Shown piece after piece: positions 1 through 7,034 of a DNA stretch of 9,883 bases. Position 1 is the first letter of the stretch, and each line of letters begins with the position of its first letter. Position numbers and translations under genes: made by a program. The notes beneath the pieces are model-generated. The model did not search any database and had not been told where the DNA came from. It saw only the letters and a list, made by a program, of their open reading frames with translations. The stretch lies in contig CAYYYP010000076.1 in NCBI GenBank assembly GCA_964475985.1, forward strand, positions 1 through 9,883, read 5' to 3'. This DNA comes from CAYYYP01 sp964475985 (GTDB taxonomy: Bacteria; Bdellovibrionota; UBA1018; CAYHWW01).

Positions 1-86
1 CTAGGCGCAAACCTCTACCGTCTTCTAAACCCAAGACCCGGTGCAACCTAGCACCCAAAATTCCCCAGCTAACTGTGAGCCGAAAT

Positions 87-232
87 CGGTAACCAGAACC
101 CCGTCAACCAGCAGCCGATGCCCTGTAAACCAGTGCGCAGTAACCTGTAAACCAGCTCCCAGTGACCCAGTGCCCGGTAACCAGAAAACCAGTCCCCAGT
201 AACCTGACCAACCAGTTCCCCGTCCCCAGGTT
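87..232. repeat. Cluster of degenerate short direct repeats downstream of serA
   Basis: This gene-free stretch just past the serA stop is built from variants of one short unit. AACCAG occurs seven times (starting at 91, 106, 128, 150, 179, 187 and 210), AACCTG twice (142, 201), and CCAGT six times between 130 and 216. Longer exact copies are CGGTAACCAGAA at 87-98 and 175-186, CCTGTAAACCAG at 122-133 and 144-155, and CAGTAACCTG at 138-147 and 197-206. Spacing is irregular, so this is not a CRISPR array and not a clean tandem repeat. Read on the serA strand the unit is CTGGTTAC/ACTGGG-like. Its function is unknown. The rest of 1-243 shows nothing else recognisable apart from a 5-bp hairpin at 40-55. 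Confidence 0.7.
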
Positions 233-243
233 CCCCCATCCCC

Positions 244-1473
244 CTAATACAAAATCCTCGTCCGAATATTCGTCTCCAACCTCGAAATCGCAAGCCTCAC
301 GGGCTCCGAAACATCCTGATCCAAATCCATGACAAGGTAACCAATTTTAGAATCCGTATTCAAAATCTGACTATGAATGTTCGCATTCAGATCCGACACA
401 ATCTGATTTATATTTTTAAGCACGCCCGGCACATTGCGGTGAACATTCAGAATACGGTGAGTCCCTGAAATGGGAGGTGCATCTATTTGTGGGAAATTTA
501 CGGCTCCGGCCGTACTCCCAGTATTAATGAACTTCAAAAGGGCGTGGGACACTTCACGGCCAATATTGGCCTGGGCCTCTTCGGTTGAACCGCCAATATG
601 TGGAGTAAGCAAAACATTCGATAACCCCTGCAATGGACTTTTAAATTCCGTCGTTTGGCCTTCTGGTTCTTCGGGAAAAACATCGATGGCGGCGCCACCT
701 AAATGCCCCGATCTTAAGTTCAGAGCCAAAGCATCAAGATCAACTACGCTTCCTCGACTGGCGTTGAGCAAATAAGCGCCTTTTTTCATAAAGGCAAACT
801 CAACCGGGCCCATCATGTTTTTCGTAAGCGGAGTTTCTGGCACATGAAGCGTAACGAAGTCAGCTTCCTTGAGTAGTGCCGGTAACTGCGGCAGTGCACG
901 AGCATTTCCTAACGGAAGCTTCGATGAAATATCAAAAAACACGACCCGCATTCCAAACGCTTCTGCCAGCACTCCAACTTGAGAGCCAATATGGCCATAC
1001 CCAATAATGCCAAGGGTTTTGCCTCTCACTTCATAACAACCGGTGGCGAGTTTTTTCCACTCGCCTTTATGAACTTCCTGGCTTCGGTCGCCCAATTGCC
1101 GCGCAAGTAAAATTAGTTCCGCGATGATCATTTCGGCGACACTACGGGTATTGCTGAAGGGCGCATTAAAAACTGGCACTCCCAAAGCATTCGCTGCTGA
1201 GAGGTCGATTTGATTGGTGCCGATGCAAAAGGCGCCTACACCCAATAAATGTTTTCCGCGTTTTAAAACTTCTTCTGAAAGCAGAGTTTTGCTGCGAATG
1301 CCCAGCACATGAACGTTAGGGAGAACCTCAATTAAATCTTTTTCCTTAAGGGCTGATTTCTGAATCTCCACATGAAATCCATCTTGTTTTAAGGCTTCTA
1401 CGGCCGTCGGGTGAATGTTTTCCAGCAGGAGAATCTTGATCTTGCCCTTGGGATAGGATGTGGTCGGGGTCAT
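244..1473 (-). CDS. serA: D-3-phosphoglycerate dehydrogenase with ACT domain (SerA)
   Basis: The enzyme oxidises 3-phosphoglycerate to 3-phosphohydroxypyruvate with NAD, the first committed step of serine synthesis, in the cytoplasm. The 409-aa protein matches the E. coli short-type enzyme closely in length and motifs. It has the Rossmann motif GYGHIG (158-163), the catalytic triad Arg240 (in NASRGSVVD), Glu269 (in FPEEPE) and His292 (in TPHIGGST), and a C-terminal ACT domain from about 337 to the end. His345, Asn347 and Asn365 align with the residues that bind the inhibitor L-serine in E. coli, so feedback control is probably kept. I chose the ATG at 1471-1473 because AAGAGGTGA sits 5 nt before it. 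An in-frame GTG at 1482 lies inside that Shine-Dalgarno sequence and is unlikely to be used. The gene is divergent from the NUDIX gene. The stop is TAG at 244-246. Identity is very secure. Confidence 0.97.
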   Translation of the reverse strand: MTPTTSYPKGKIKILLLENIHPTAVEALKQDGFHVEIQKSALKEKDLIEVLPNVHVLGIRSKTLLSEEVLKRGKHLLGVGAFCIGTNQIDLSAANALGVPVFNAPFSNTRSVAEMIIAELILLARQLGDRSQEVHKGEWKKLATGCYEVRGKTLGIIGYGHIGSQVGVLAEAFGMRVVFFDISSKLPLGNARALPQLPALLKEADFVTLHVPETPLTKNMMGPVEFAFMKKGAYLLNASRGSVVDLDALALNLRSGHLGGAAIDVFPEEPEGQTTEFKSPLQGLSNVLLTPHIGGSTEEAQANIGREVSHALLKFINTGSTAGAVNFPQIDAPPISGTHRILNVHRNVPGVLKNINQIVSDLNANIHSQILNTDSKIGYLVMDLDQDVSEPVRLAISRLETNIRTRILY

Positions 1474-1478
1474 ATGGC

Positions 1479-1487
1479 TCACCTCTT
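1479..1487 (-). promoter_or_regulatory. serA ribosome binding site
   Basis: On the minus strand AAGAGGTGA precedes the serA ATG (1471-1473) by 5 nt. It is nearly fully complementary to the 16S rRNA 3' end and decides the start. The GTG that would add three residues is part of this site itself. Confidence 0.8.
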
Positions 1488-1499
1488 AGCGGGAATTTT

Positions 1500-2045
1500 A
1501 TGAATCAGTACGAATCGGGATCTCGTAAAATCATACCGGCGACCCTTATCTACGCCAAATTAAATGATCCGCAAAAAAACAATATGTGGCTTATGATGAA
1601 ACGTGATCAGAAAAAAAATGATTTTCACGCCGGTAAGTACAATGGTTTAGGCGGTAAGCTCGAAGCCGGGGAGGGCGCCGTGGCCGGCGCGATCCGCGAG
1701 TTTCACGAGGAATCTGGAGTTTTGCTTTCGTCAACGGAATTCCAAATGATGGGGACTTTACAGTTTCCACTTTTTAAGCGGGCGAAAAATGAAGATTGGC
1801 TAGTTTTTGTTTTTAAGGCAATGCTTCCGCTAGCCCTTGATCAGGACAAGCTCCTCTCAGTGCAAAATTCTGAAGGTAAGCTCGGATTTTTTTCCGAAAC
1901 TGCGATCCTAAACGAACTGCCGCTCTGGCCCGGTGACCGGATCTTTCTGCCGGCCTTGTTCAACGGAAAATTTTTTTCGGGTTGCTTTCGTTATGACGCA
2001 ACCGGTGCGCTCGCCGATTATGAGTTCCACGCCTTTACCGGCTGA
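1500..2045 (+). CDS. NUDIX hydrolase, MTH1/MutT-like (probable oxidised purine nucleotide diphosphatase)
   Basis: This 181-aa cytoplasmic protein has a complete NUDIX box, G-x5-E-x7-R-E-F-H-E-E-S-G-V, at residues 52-74, which supplies the Mg-binding glutamates. It resembles mammalian MTH1 (NUDT1) outside the box too: KYNGLGGKLEAGE (46-58) keeps the base-binding Asn48, and a C-terminal block WPGDRIFLPALFNGKFFSG (143-161) parallels the MTH1 WPDD-xWFP-xLL-xKKFxG block. Probable role: hydrolysing 8-oxo-dGTP or related oxidised purine nucleotides to monophosphates. The first of MTH1's two base-reading aspartates is Gly145 here; the second is kept as Asp146, so specificity may differ. The ATG at 1500 is preferred over an in-frame ATG at 1458 that overlaps serA. 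The Shine-Dalgarno sequence is weak (GGGA at 1491-1494). No good promoter is visible. The gap to sucA is 111 bp without a convincing terminator, so read-through is possible. Family certain, substrate inferred. Confidence 0.9.
   Translation: MNQYESGSRKIIPATLIYAKLNDPQKNNMWLMMKRDQKKNDFHAGKYNGLGGKLEAGEGAVAGAIREFHEESGVLLSSTEFQMMGTLQFPLFKRAKNEDWLVFVFKAMLPLALDQDKLLSVQNSEGKLGFFSETAILNELPLWPGDRIFLPALFNGKFFSGCFRYDATGALADYEFHAFTG
1530..1558 (-). promoter_or_regulatory. Predicted sigma70-type promoter of serA, inside the NUDIX gene
   Basis: On the minus strand TTGGCG (1558-1553, 4/6 to the -35 consensus) and TATGAT (1535-1530, 5/6 to the -10 consensus) are separated by exactly 17 bp. Transcription would start near 1523 and give a leader of about 50 nt before the serA ATG. 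The whole promoter lies within codons 11-20 of the divergent NUDIX gene, because only 26 bp separate the two start codons. It is a prediction from consensus only. Confidence 0.55.
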
Positions 2046-2147
2046 TCTTTTTAATCAGGCTCAGGCACGAATTTCCCATCGTTCTTCATGTGGAAAGTCA
2101 GGCATAATAGAAGTATAAGCAGATCTCGAGACTAGCATTTTCAACTT

Positions 2148-2151
2148 GGAG
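2148..2151 (+). promoter_or_regulatory. sucA ribosome binding site favouring a TTG start
   Basis: GGAG at 2148-2151 is the only Shine-Dalgarno-like sequence near the sucA start. It lies 5 nt before a TTG at 2157-2159. The alternative in-frame GTG at 2151-2153 overlaps GGAG and has no purine-rich site of its own upstream, so the TTG is favoured. Confidence 0.6.
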
Positions 2152-2156
2152 TGATT

Positions 2157-4943
2157 TTGGATACAACCAAACTCTTTGATAAATTCAGTTATCTTACGGC
2201 CATTAACGCAGAATACATTGACGAGATTTATGCTCGTTATTTGGAAGATCCAAACTCCATTGATGATACATGGCGTTACTTATTTGAGGGTATCGAGCTA
2301 GGTGCCGAATTTTCAGAGAATTCCGTAGCGTCACCTGCGCACCAAACACAGACGCCCCCTTCGCCAGCAACCGCTGCAAGCGGTGACCGTTTTTCCTTGG
2401 AAATGTATCAACTCACGCATTCCTTTAGGGAACAAGGCCATAAGCTTGCTCATTTGGACCCGCTAGAAATGAAGGGCAATGGAGTTGATGATTCCCAACC
2501 CGAAGTTTGGCGCGCAAAGTTACTGGAAATGGGCGTCGACCCTAATCTTGCGAGTCAAGTGGCAAGCCAACCTTCACTAAAAGGTTTGTCCGACAAACTC
2601 AAGCAAGTTTATTGCCAAACCGTTGGCGTTGAAGCGGCCTACATCACCCAAAATGAAGTGCGAAACTGGCTCTACTCGAAAGTGGAGTCCGGAGTCCTTA
2701 AGCAACCTCTCTCCAAAGAGCTCAAACTGCATGTACTGAAAAAGTTAACCCAGGCTGAAGGTCTGGAAAATTTTCTTCACACCCGTTACATTGGCGCTAA
2801 ACGTTTTTCTCTTGAAGGTGGAGACGCAATAATTCCAGCCCTTGACGTGGTGCTGGACGAAGCGTGCCAGCGCGGATCCCGCGAAGTGGTCATGGGCATG
2901 GCCCACCGCGGACGCCTTAACGTTCTTACAAATCTCTTAGGTAAAAAATACGAAATTTTATTTTCAGAATTTGAAGGCAACTACAACGAGTCGGCCGGCG
3001 AAGGCGATGTGAAATATCATATGGGTTATTCCACGGACGTGAAAACCATATCCGGTGGCCAGCTTCACTTTGCATTGCTAGCAAACCCCAGCCATTTAGA
3101 AATTGTGGACCCCGTGGTGGAAGGTGTCGTGCGTGCAAAGCAGGAGCGCATGAAGGATGCAGATCGCACCCAAGTGCTGCCCGTGCTGATTCACGGCGAT
3201 GCGGCGTTTGCGGGGCAGGGTTTAGTTTACGAAACGTTGCAGCTCTCAAAACTTAAGGGCTATAAAACTGGTGGAACCCTGCATTTCATCATTAACAATC
3301 AAATTGGTTTCACCACGGATCCCATTGATTCAAGATCAACCCTTTACTGCAGTGACTTAGCAAAAATGTTTGAAATGCCGGTTTTCCATGTCAACGGAGA
3401 TGACGCCGAAGCTCTCGTCAATGTTACCAAGCTCGCGGTGGAGTTTATCCGCAAGTTTCAACAGGACGTGGTCATCGATATCGTTTGTTACCGCAAGTAC
3501 GGTCATAACGAAGGCGATGAGCCCTCTTACACGCAACCCTTGATGTACAAAAAAATCAAAGTCCATAAAACTCCACGTACCCTCTACGGGGAACGTCTCG
3601 TACGGGAAGGCATTATCACTGATCACGAAGTGACCACTTTGAATGAACAAGTTTTGCAAACCATGCTCGACGCCCAGCACATCACCAAAAAAGATGCACC
3701 TAAACCTAGCATCGCGGCCTTTGACGGCGTGTGGAAAAAGTTTAGATTAGGGCTGCCCCAAGATTTCGGCGTTCCGGTCCCGGCCACCAAAGTCAGTGCC
3801 GAAGTTTTACGTGAGGTCGGTAAATGCATTTCCACCGCACCTGGCGGATTCAATGTTCATTCAAAACTTTTACGGTTGTTAGAACAGCGACGCAAAATGA
3901 TTGATGAGGGGCAAGGAATCGACTGGGGTATGGGTGAGGCGTTAGCCTTTGGTTCGCTCTTGCTCGAGGGCGTTCCGGTTAGGCTTTCGGGCCAAGATGT
4001 TGAGCGGGGCACGTTTAGTCACCGTCAGTCCGTACTTTATGATTTTGAAAATGGCTCAAAACAAATTTTATTGAATAATATCCGTCCGGATTCCCAAGCT
4101 AAGTATATGGTGCATAACTCCCACCTTTCCGAGCAGGCAGTGCTTGGATTTGAATTTGGATATTCTGTAGCGGAGCCTAATGCGCTCGTGATTTGGGAAG
4201 CTCAATTTGGCGACTTCGCAAATGGCGGTCAAATTGTCATTGACCAGTTTATCTGCTCTGCGGAAAGCAAGTGGCAGAGAAGCAGTGGGCTTGTGATGCT
4301 TTTGCCCCACGGGTTTGAGGGTCAAGGTCCTGAGCACTCAAGCGCAAGGCTTGAGCGTTTCTTGGGCCTCTGCGGACGATACAATATGACGGTTTGTAAC
4401 CTCACAACCCCGGCGCAGATTTTCCACGCCTTAAGAAGGCAAGTGAAACGGGAGTTTCGTAAGCCACTAGTTGTCATGTCGCCTAAAAGTTTGCTGCGTA
4501 GTCCTTTTGCCGTAAGCACCTTTAAGGATTTTACGGACGACGTTTTCCATGAAGTTTTAGAAGACCGGGACGTGAACAAATCAGAAGTAAAACGGGTTTT
4601 GTTTTGTACCGGAAAAATTTATTACGAACTTTTTGCGGAGCGGCAGAAGCTTTCGCGCACCGATACCGCGCTGGTCCGTGTCGAGGAGCTTTATCCTTGG
4701 CCCGAAGCCCAGGTGAAAAAGGTTTTAAGCGGTTATCCCAACGTGAAGGATGTGTACTGGGTTCAAGAAGAGCCAAAAAACATGGGAGCTTGGCGCTCTA
4801 TTTACGAGCCTCTTGTGCAATCACTTCAAACTGGGCAAAGTTTACATTACATCGGTCGTGAAGTTGCGGCAGCTCCCGCCGTCGGGTCGCCAAAACGGCA
4901 TGAGCGTGAGCAGCGCGCCATCATCGACCAAAGTTTTACATGA
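2157..4943 (+). CDS. sucA: 2-oxoglutarate dehydrogenase E1 component (SucA)
   Basis: This thiamine-diphosphate enzyme decarboxylates 2-oxoglutarate and passes the succinyl group to the lipoyl arm of SucB. At 928 aa it is close to E. coli SucA (933). In order it shows an N-terminal E2-interaction segment (about 10-45, SYLTAINAEYIDEIYARYL), a short Pro/Thr/Ala linker (about 58-76), GMAHRGRLNVL (247-257), ANPSHLE (309-315), the ThDP/Mg motif from GDAAFAGQG (347-355) to INNQIGFTT (379-387), the transketolase-type Pyr domain with GQDVERGTFSHRQ (612-624), HGFEGQGPEHSSARLERF (718-735), and the C-terminal QEEPKN (870-875) and AAAPAVGSPKRH blocks. No domain is missing. The TTG start is chosen from the Shine-Dalgarno position; a GTG at 2151 would add two residues. 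Upstream, -10-like CATAAT (2103-2108) and TATAAG (2114-2119) lack good -35 partners. The gene lies 18 bp before sucB. Confidence 0.97.
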   Translation: MDTTKLFDKFSYLTAINAEYIDEIYARYLEDPNSIDDTWRYLFEGIELGAEFSENSVASPAHQTQTPPSPATAASGDRFSLEMYQLTHSFREQGHKLAHLDPLEMKGNGVDDSQPEVWRAKLLEMGVDPNLASQVASQPSLKGLSDKLKQVYCQTVGVEAAYITQNEVRNWLYSKVESGVLKQPLSKELKLHVLKKLTQAEGLENFLHTRYIGAKRFSLEGGDAIIPALDVVLDEACQRGSREVVMGMAHRGRLNVLTNLLGKKYEILFSEFEGNYNESAGEGDVKYHMGYSTDVKTISGGQLHFALLANPSHLEIVDPVVEGVVRAKQERMKDADRTQVLPVLIHGDAAFAGQGLVYETLQLSKLKGYKTGGTLHFIINNQIGFTTDPIDSRSTLYCSDLAKMFEMPVFHVNGDDAEALVNVTKLAVEFIRKFQQDVVIDIVCYRKYGHNEGDEPSYTQPLMYKKIKVHKTPRTLYGERLVREGIITDHEVTTLNEQVLQTMLDAQHITKKDAPKPSIAAFDGVWKKFRLGLPQDFGVPVPATKVSAEVLREVGKCISTAPGGFNVHSKLLRLLEQRRKMIDEGQGIDWGMGEALAFGSLLLEGVPVRLSGQDVERGTFSHRQSVLYDFENGSKQILLNNIRPDSQAKYMVHNSHLSEQAVLGFEFGYSVAEPNALVIWEAQFGDFANGGQIVIDQFICSAESKWQRSSGLVMLLPHGFEGQGPEHSSARLERFLGLCGRYNMTVCNLTTPAQIFHALRRQVKREFRKPLVVMSPKSLLRSPFAVSTFKDFTDDVFHEVLEDRDVNKSEVKRVLFCTGKIYYELFAERQKLSRTDTALVRVEELYPWPEAQVKKVLSGYPNVKDVYWVQEEPKNMGAWRSIYEPLVQSLQTGQSLHYIGREVAAAPAVGSPKRHEREQRAIIDQSFT

Positions 4944-4961
4944 GAAAGGTACGTTCAATTT

Positions 4962-6287
4962 ATGGCAAGTCAGGCACTTTTTGACATCAAGGCCCCCAGT
5001 GTAGGTGAATCCATCACTGAGGTGCGCATTTTAAAATGGACCAAGCCTGATGGAGCGGCCGTAAATTTAAATGAAGTTGTACTGGAAATTGAATCCGATA
5101 AAGCAACGGTGGAAGTCGTGGCCGAAGCTAAGGGCGTACTTAAAATTTTCCAACCAGAAGGCTCAACCGTTCCCGTCGGCGCCATCATCGGCGGAATCAT
5201 GGAAGGTACCGGAACCGCCGTGGCTCAAGCGCCATCCGCAAAAGCGCAGGCTCCGACTCAAGCAGCAGCTTCGACACAATCACCCGCCGCAGCTCAGGCA
5301 AACGTTTCAGGCGGTAGTCCCTCTGCTTCCGCGGGTTCCAACACGCAAATGGCCCTCGCGCCTTCCGTGCGAAAAATTGTTTCTGAAAATAATTTAAATC
5401 CTAGCTCCATTACCGGCACGGGGCTTCATGGTCAGATCACAAAGGGCGATGCCTTAGCTGCCGTCTCAAGCCCTGGCCTTTCAAAAACGCCCGCTGCTTC
5501 AACCCAAGCACCTGCACCTACGACTTCCTCCGCTCCGACCGCAAGCCCTGCCACCGCAACGAGCCCGGTAGCTCAAGTGCGAGATAGCCGCGACAAAAGG
5601 CAGCCCATGAGTTCGTTGCGTGCGCGCATTGCCACCAGATTAGTGGCAGCTCAACATACGGCTGCGATTTTAACCACCTTCAATGAAGTCGATTTAAGCG
5701 CAGTCAATGCGCTGCGAACGCAACATAAAGAAGCCTTCAAATCAAAACATGGAGTTGGTCTAGGTTACATGTCATTTTTTTCTCGGGCCATTTGTGAGGC
5801 CCTCACTAAAGACGTGCCCATGGTGAACGGATCCCTTGATGGTTCAGAAATTATCACTAGGGATTATGTTGATCTAGGAATTGCGGTGGGAAGTCCCCGC
5901 GGTCTCGTGGTGCCCATCATTCGTGAAGCCCAAACCATGGGATTTGTAGAAATTGAAAAGGCCATTGCTGGACTTGCCCAAAAAGCCAAGGATGGAAAAC
6001 TTTCTATCAAGGAACTTTCAGGCGGCACCTTTACAATCTCCAATGGGGGCACCTACGGCTCCATGCTGTCGACTCCCATTCTGACGCCCCCGCAGACGGG
6101 GATATTAGGCATGCATAAAATTCAAGATCGTCCGGTCGCCGTCGATGGCCAAGTGGTCATCCGGCCCATGATGTTTTTGGCCCTCTCCTATGACCACCGT
6201 TTAATTGACGGTAAAGAAGCGGTGACGTTTTTGGTTAAGGTAAAAGAGTATCTCGAACACCCGGAAACCCTTAATTTAAACTATTAG
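4962..6287 (+). CDS. sucB: Dihydrolipoyllysine succinyltransferase, 2-oxoglutarate dehydrogenase E2 (SucB)
   Basis: This is the core of the 2-oxoglutarate dehydrogenase complex; it transfers succinyl from its lipoyl arm to CoA. The 441-aa protein has one lipoyl domain (about 5-83) with the lipoylated Lys47 in IESDKATVEV, a first Ala/Pro/Ser/Gln-rich flexible linker (about 87-130), a peripheral-subunit-binding domain (about 131-167, ALAPSVRKIVSENNL), a second Ala/Pro/Thr linker (about 168-207), and the acyltransferase domain (about 212-441). The catalytic signature is DHRLIDGKEAV (411-421), with His412 and Asp416. A single lipoyl domain and the place directly after sucA mark it as the succinyl rather than the acetyl transferase. 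The ATG at 4962 has AAAGG at 4945-4949, a rather long 12-nt spacing. It is evidently co-transcribed with sucA; lpd is not adjacent but 1.7 kb downstream. Confidence 0.97.
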   Translation: MASQALFDIKAPSVGESITEVRILKWTKPDGAAVNLNEVVLEIESDKATVEVVAEAKGVLKIFQPEGSTVPVGAIIGGIMEGTGTAVAQAPSAKAQAPTQAAASTQSPAAAQANVSGGSPSASAGSNTQMALAPSVRKIVSENNLNPSSITGTGLHGQITKGDALAAVSSPGLSKTPAASTQAPAPTTSSAPTASPATATSPVAQVRDSRDKRQPMSSLRARIATRLVAAQHTAAILTTFNEVDLSAVNALRTQHKEAFKSKHGVGLGYMSFFSRAICEALTKDVPMVNGSLDGSEIITRDYVDLGIAVGSPRGLVVPIIREAQTMGFVEIEKAIAGLAQKAKDGKLSIKELSGGTFTISNGGTYGSMLSTPILTPPQTGILGMHKIQDRPVAVDGQVVIRPMMFLALSYDHRLIDGKEAVTFLVKVKEYLEHPETLNLNY

Positions 6288-6299
6288 TGCGATTTTTAA

Positions 6300-6337
6300 G
6301 AACTGAAGCAGTTCCATATAAATTATTAATATTTATA
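6300..6337. repeat. Two adjacent small inverted repeats after sucB
   Basis: In the 111-bp gap after sucB, GAACTG-AAG-CAGTTC (6300-6314) can form a 6-bp hairpin. It is followed directly by an AT-only inverted repeat, TATAAAT-N7-ATTTATA (6317-6323 and 6331-6337). The first hairpin is not followed by a T-run on either strand, so it is not a standard factor-independent terminator. The pair could mark the end of the sucAB transcript, or a protein-binding or AT-rich promoter region for the next gene. A -10-like TATTAT lies at 6347-6352 but has only a poor -35 match. Confidence 0.4.
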
Positions 6338-6398
6338 AGACCCTTGTATTATTAGCTGGTTAAGCTTAAAGATATGTTCGGTAAACTTTGGGTTTTAT

Positions 6399-7016
6399 AT
6401 GACGCGTATCTTTTCCTATATTTTTATCCTCGTACTTGGATCGTTCCTTTTGCCTCCGAACGTAGGGGCCGAAAGTTTGGACTTCGAGCCGCCATCCATT
6501 ATTTTATCGACGTTAGAGAGGCTGGCGGAAGATTCTGAATTTAGGGTCTTACCCGTCACTCTAAAGTTATTGCTTGAGACCCAATCTGCTGGGCCCGATA
6601 GGTTAGAGTTAGTTCTTTCGGAAAATGTTCCGCACCTTTTTAATTTTCTCGAAAGTCGAACGGCATCTGGCCTTGGGATTGAAGTTAACCGACAGATTGA
6701 ACAACTCGTGCCCGAAAACCTAAGACACGAAATGGAAAATCCCTACGCGGTTTTGGTTACGGGCCCTCCATTGGCACTCATGGAAAGTCTCCGTGTAGCT
6801 AAAGGCTGGGTCAAAGCAATGTTTTGGACGTTAGAGCATGAGATTGAAGAACGAACCGAGCTTGCTCGCGCGCTTCAGGCAACCCTCAAGGAGAGTACAG
6901 CCTTTGATGCAGTGGTCAACCGGTTGGTAACGGCCACGTTGGAAGAAGATCTTTTGAAGGGGGTGCTTTGCGGTGCACAACTCTCAAATGAGACAACCCT
7001 AAAAAAGTCTGATTAA
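6399..7016 (+). CDS. Hypothetical exported protein, 205 aa
   Basis: I do not recognise the family. The N-terminus is a clear Sec signal peptide: basic start MTR, a hydrophobic core IFSYIFILVLGSFLL (4-18), and a likely signal peptidase I site after VGA (Ala24). This gives a mature protein of about 181 aa in the periplasm or outside the cell. There is no lipobox. The mature part is rich in Leu and Glu and reads as mostly helical (for example 34-60 and 140-190), with a single cysteine at Cys191 and a Lys/Asp-rich end. No transmembrane segment follows the signal. The start has a poor Shine-Dalgarno sequence (TTTGGG about 8 nt upstream), so expression may be low. The gene is convergent with the next gene, with 18 bp between stops. 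Its open frame, signal peptide and clean fit between neighbours support a real gene; its function is unknown. Confidence 0.75.
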   Translation: MTRIFSYIFILVLGSFLLPPNVGAESLDFEPPSIILSTLERLAEDSEFRVLPVTLKLLLETQSAGPDRLELVLSENVPHLFNFLESRTASGLGIEVNRQIEQLVPENLRHEMENPYAVLVTGPPLALMESLRVAKGWVKAMFWTLEHEIEERTELARALQATLKESTAFDAVVNRLVTATLEEDLLKGVLCGAQLSNETTLKKSD

Positions 7017-7034
7017 AGTATTTGGACGGCTCAC

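Noticed and set aside
40..55. GGTGC-N6-GCACC hairpin near the left edge
   Set aside because: It has a short stem and no T-run, and it is 190 bp past the serA stop; it is probably chance.
1..243. CRISPR array
   Set aside because: The repeat units are short (6-12 bp), variable and irregularly spaced, with no unique spacers of constant length.
69..293. Minus-strand 74-codon open frame over the repeat cluster
   Set aside because: It overlaps the end of serA on the same strand in another frame, its composition (Gly/Trp/Leu-rich) simply follows the repeat unit, and it has no family resemblance.
470..775. Plus-strand 101-codon open frame inside serA
   Set aside because: It is antisense to strongly conserved serA coding sequence, with no credible domain or ribosome binding site.
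2042..2058. CTGAT-N7-ATCAG at the NUDIX stop as a terminator
   Set aside because: The stem is only 5 bp, the T's are in the loop, and no T-run follows the 3' arm.
2072..2096. TTTCC-N15-GGAAA upstream of sucA as a shared operator with the lpd palindrome
   Set aside because: Only five bases per arm match and the spacing differs by 9 bp from that at lpd (N6), so the resemblance is too weak to claim co-regulation.
2926..3249. Minus-strand open frames within sucA (this one and others at 3357-3680, 3623-3853, 4068-4337, 4322-4579 and 4531-4776)
   Set aside because: They are shadows of the conserved sucA reading frame, with no recognisable protein features.
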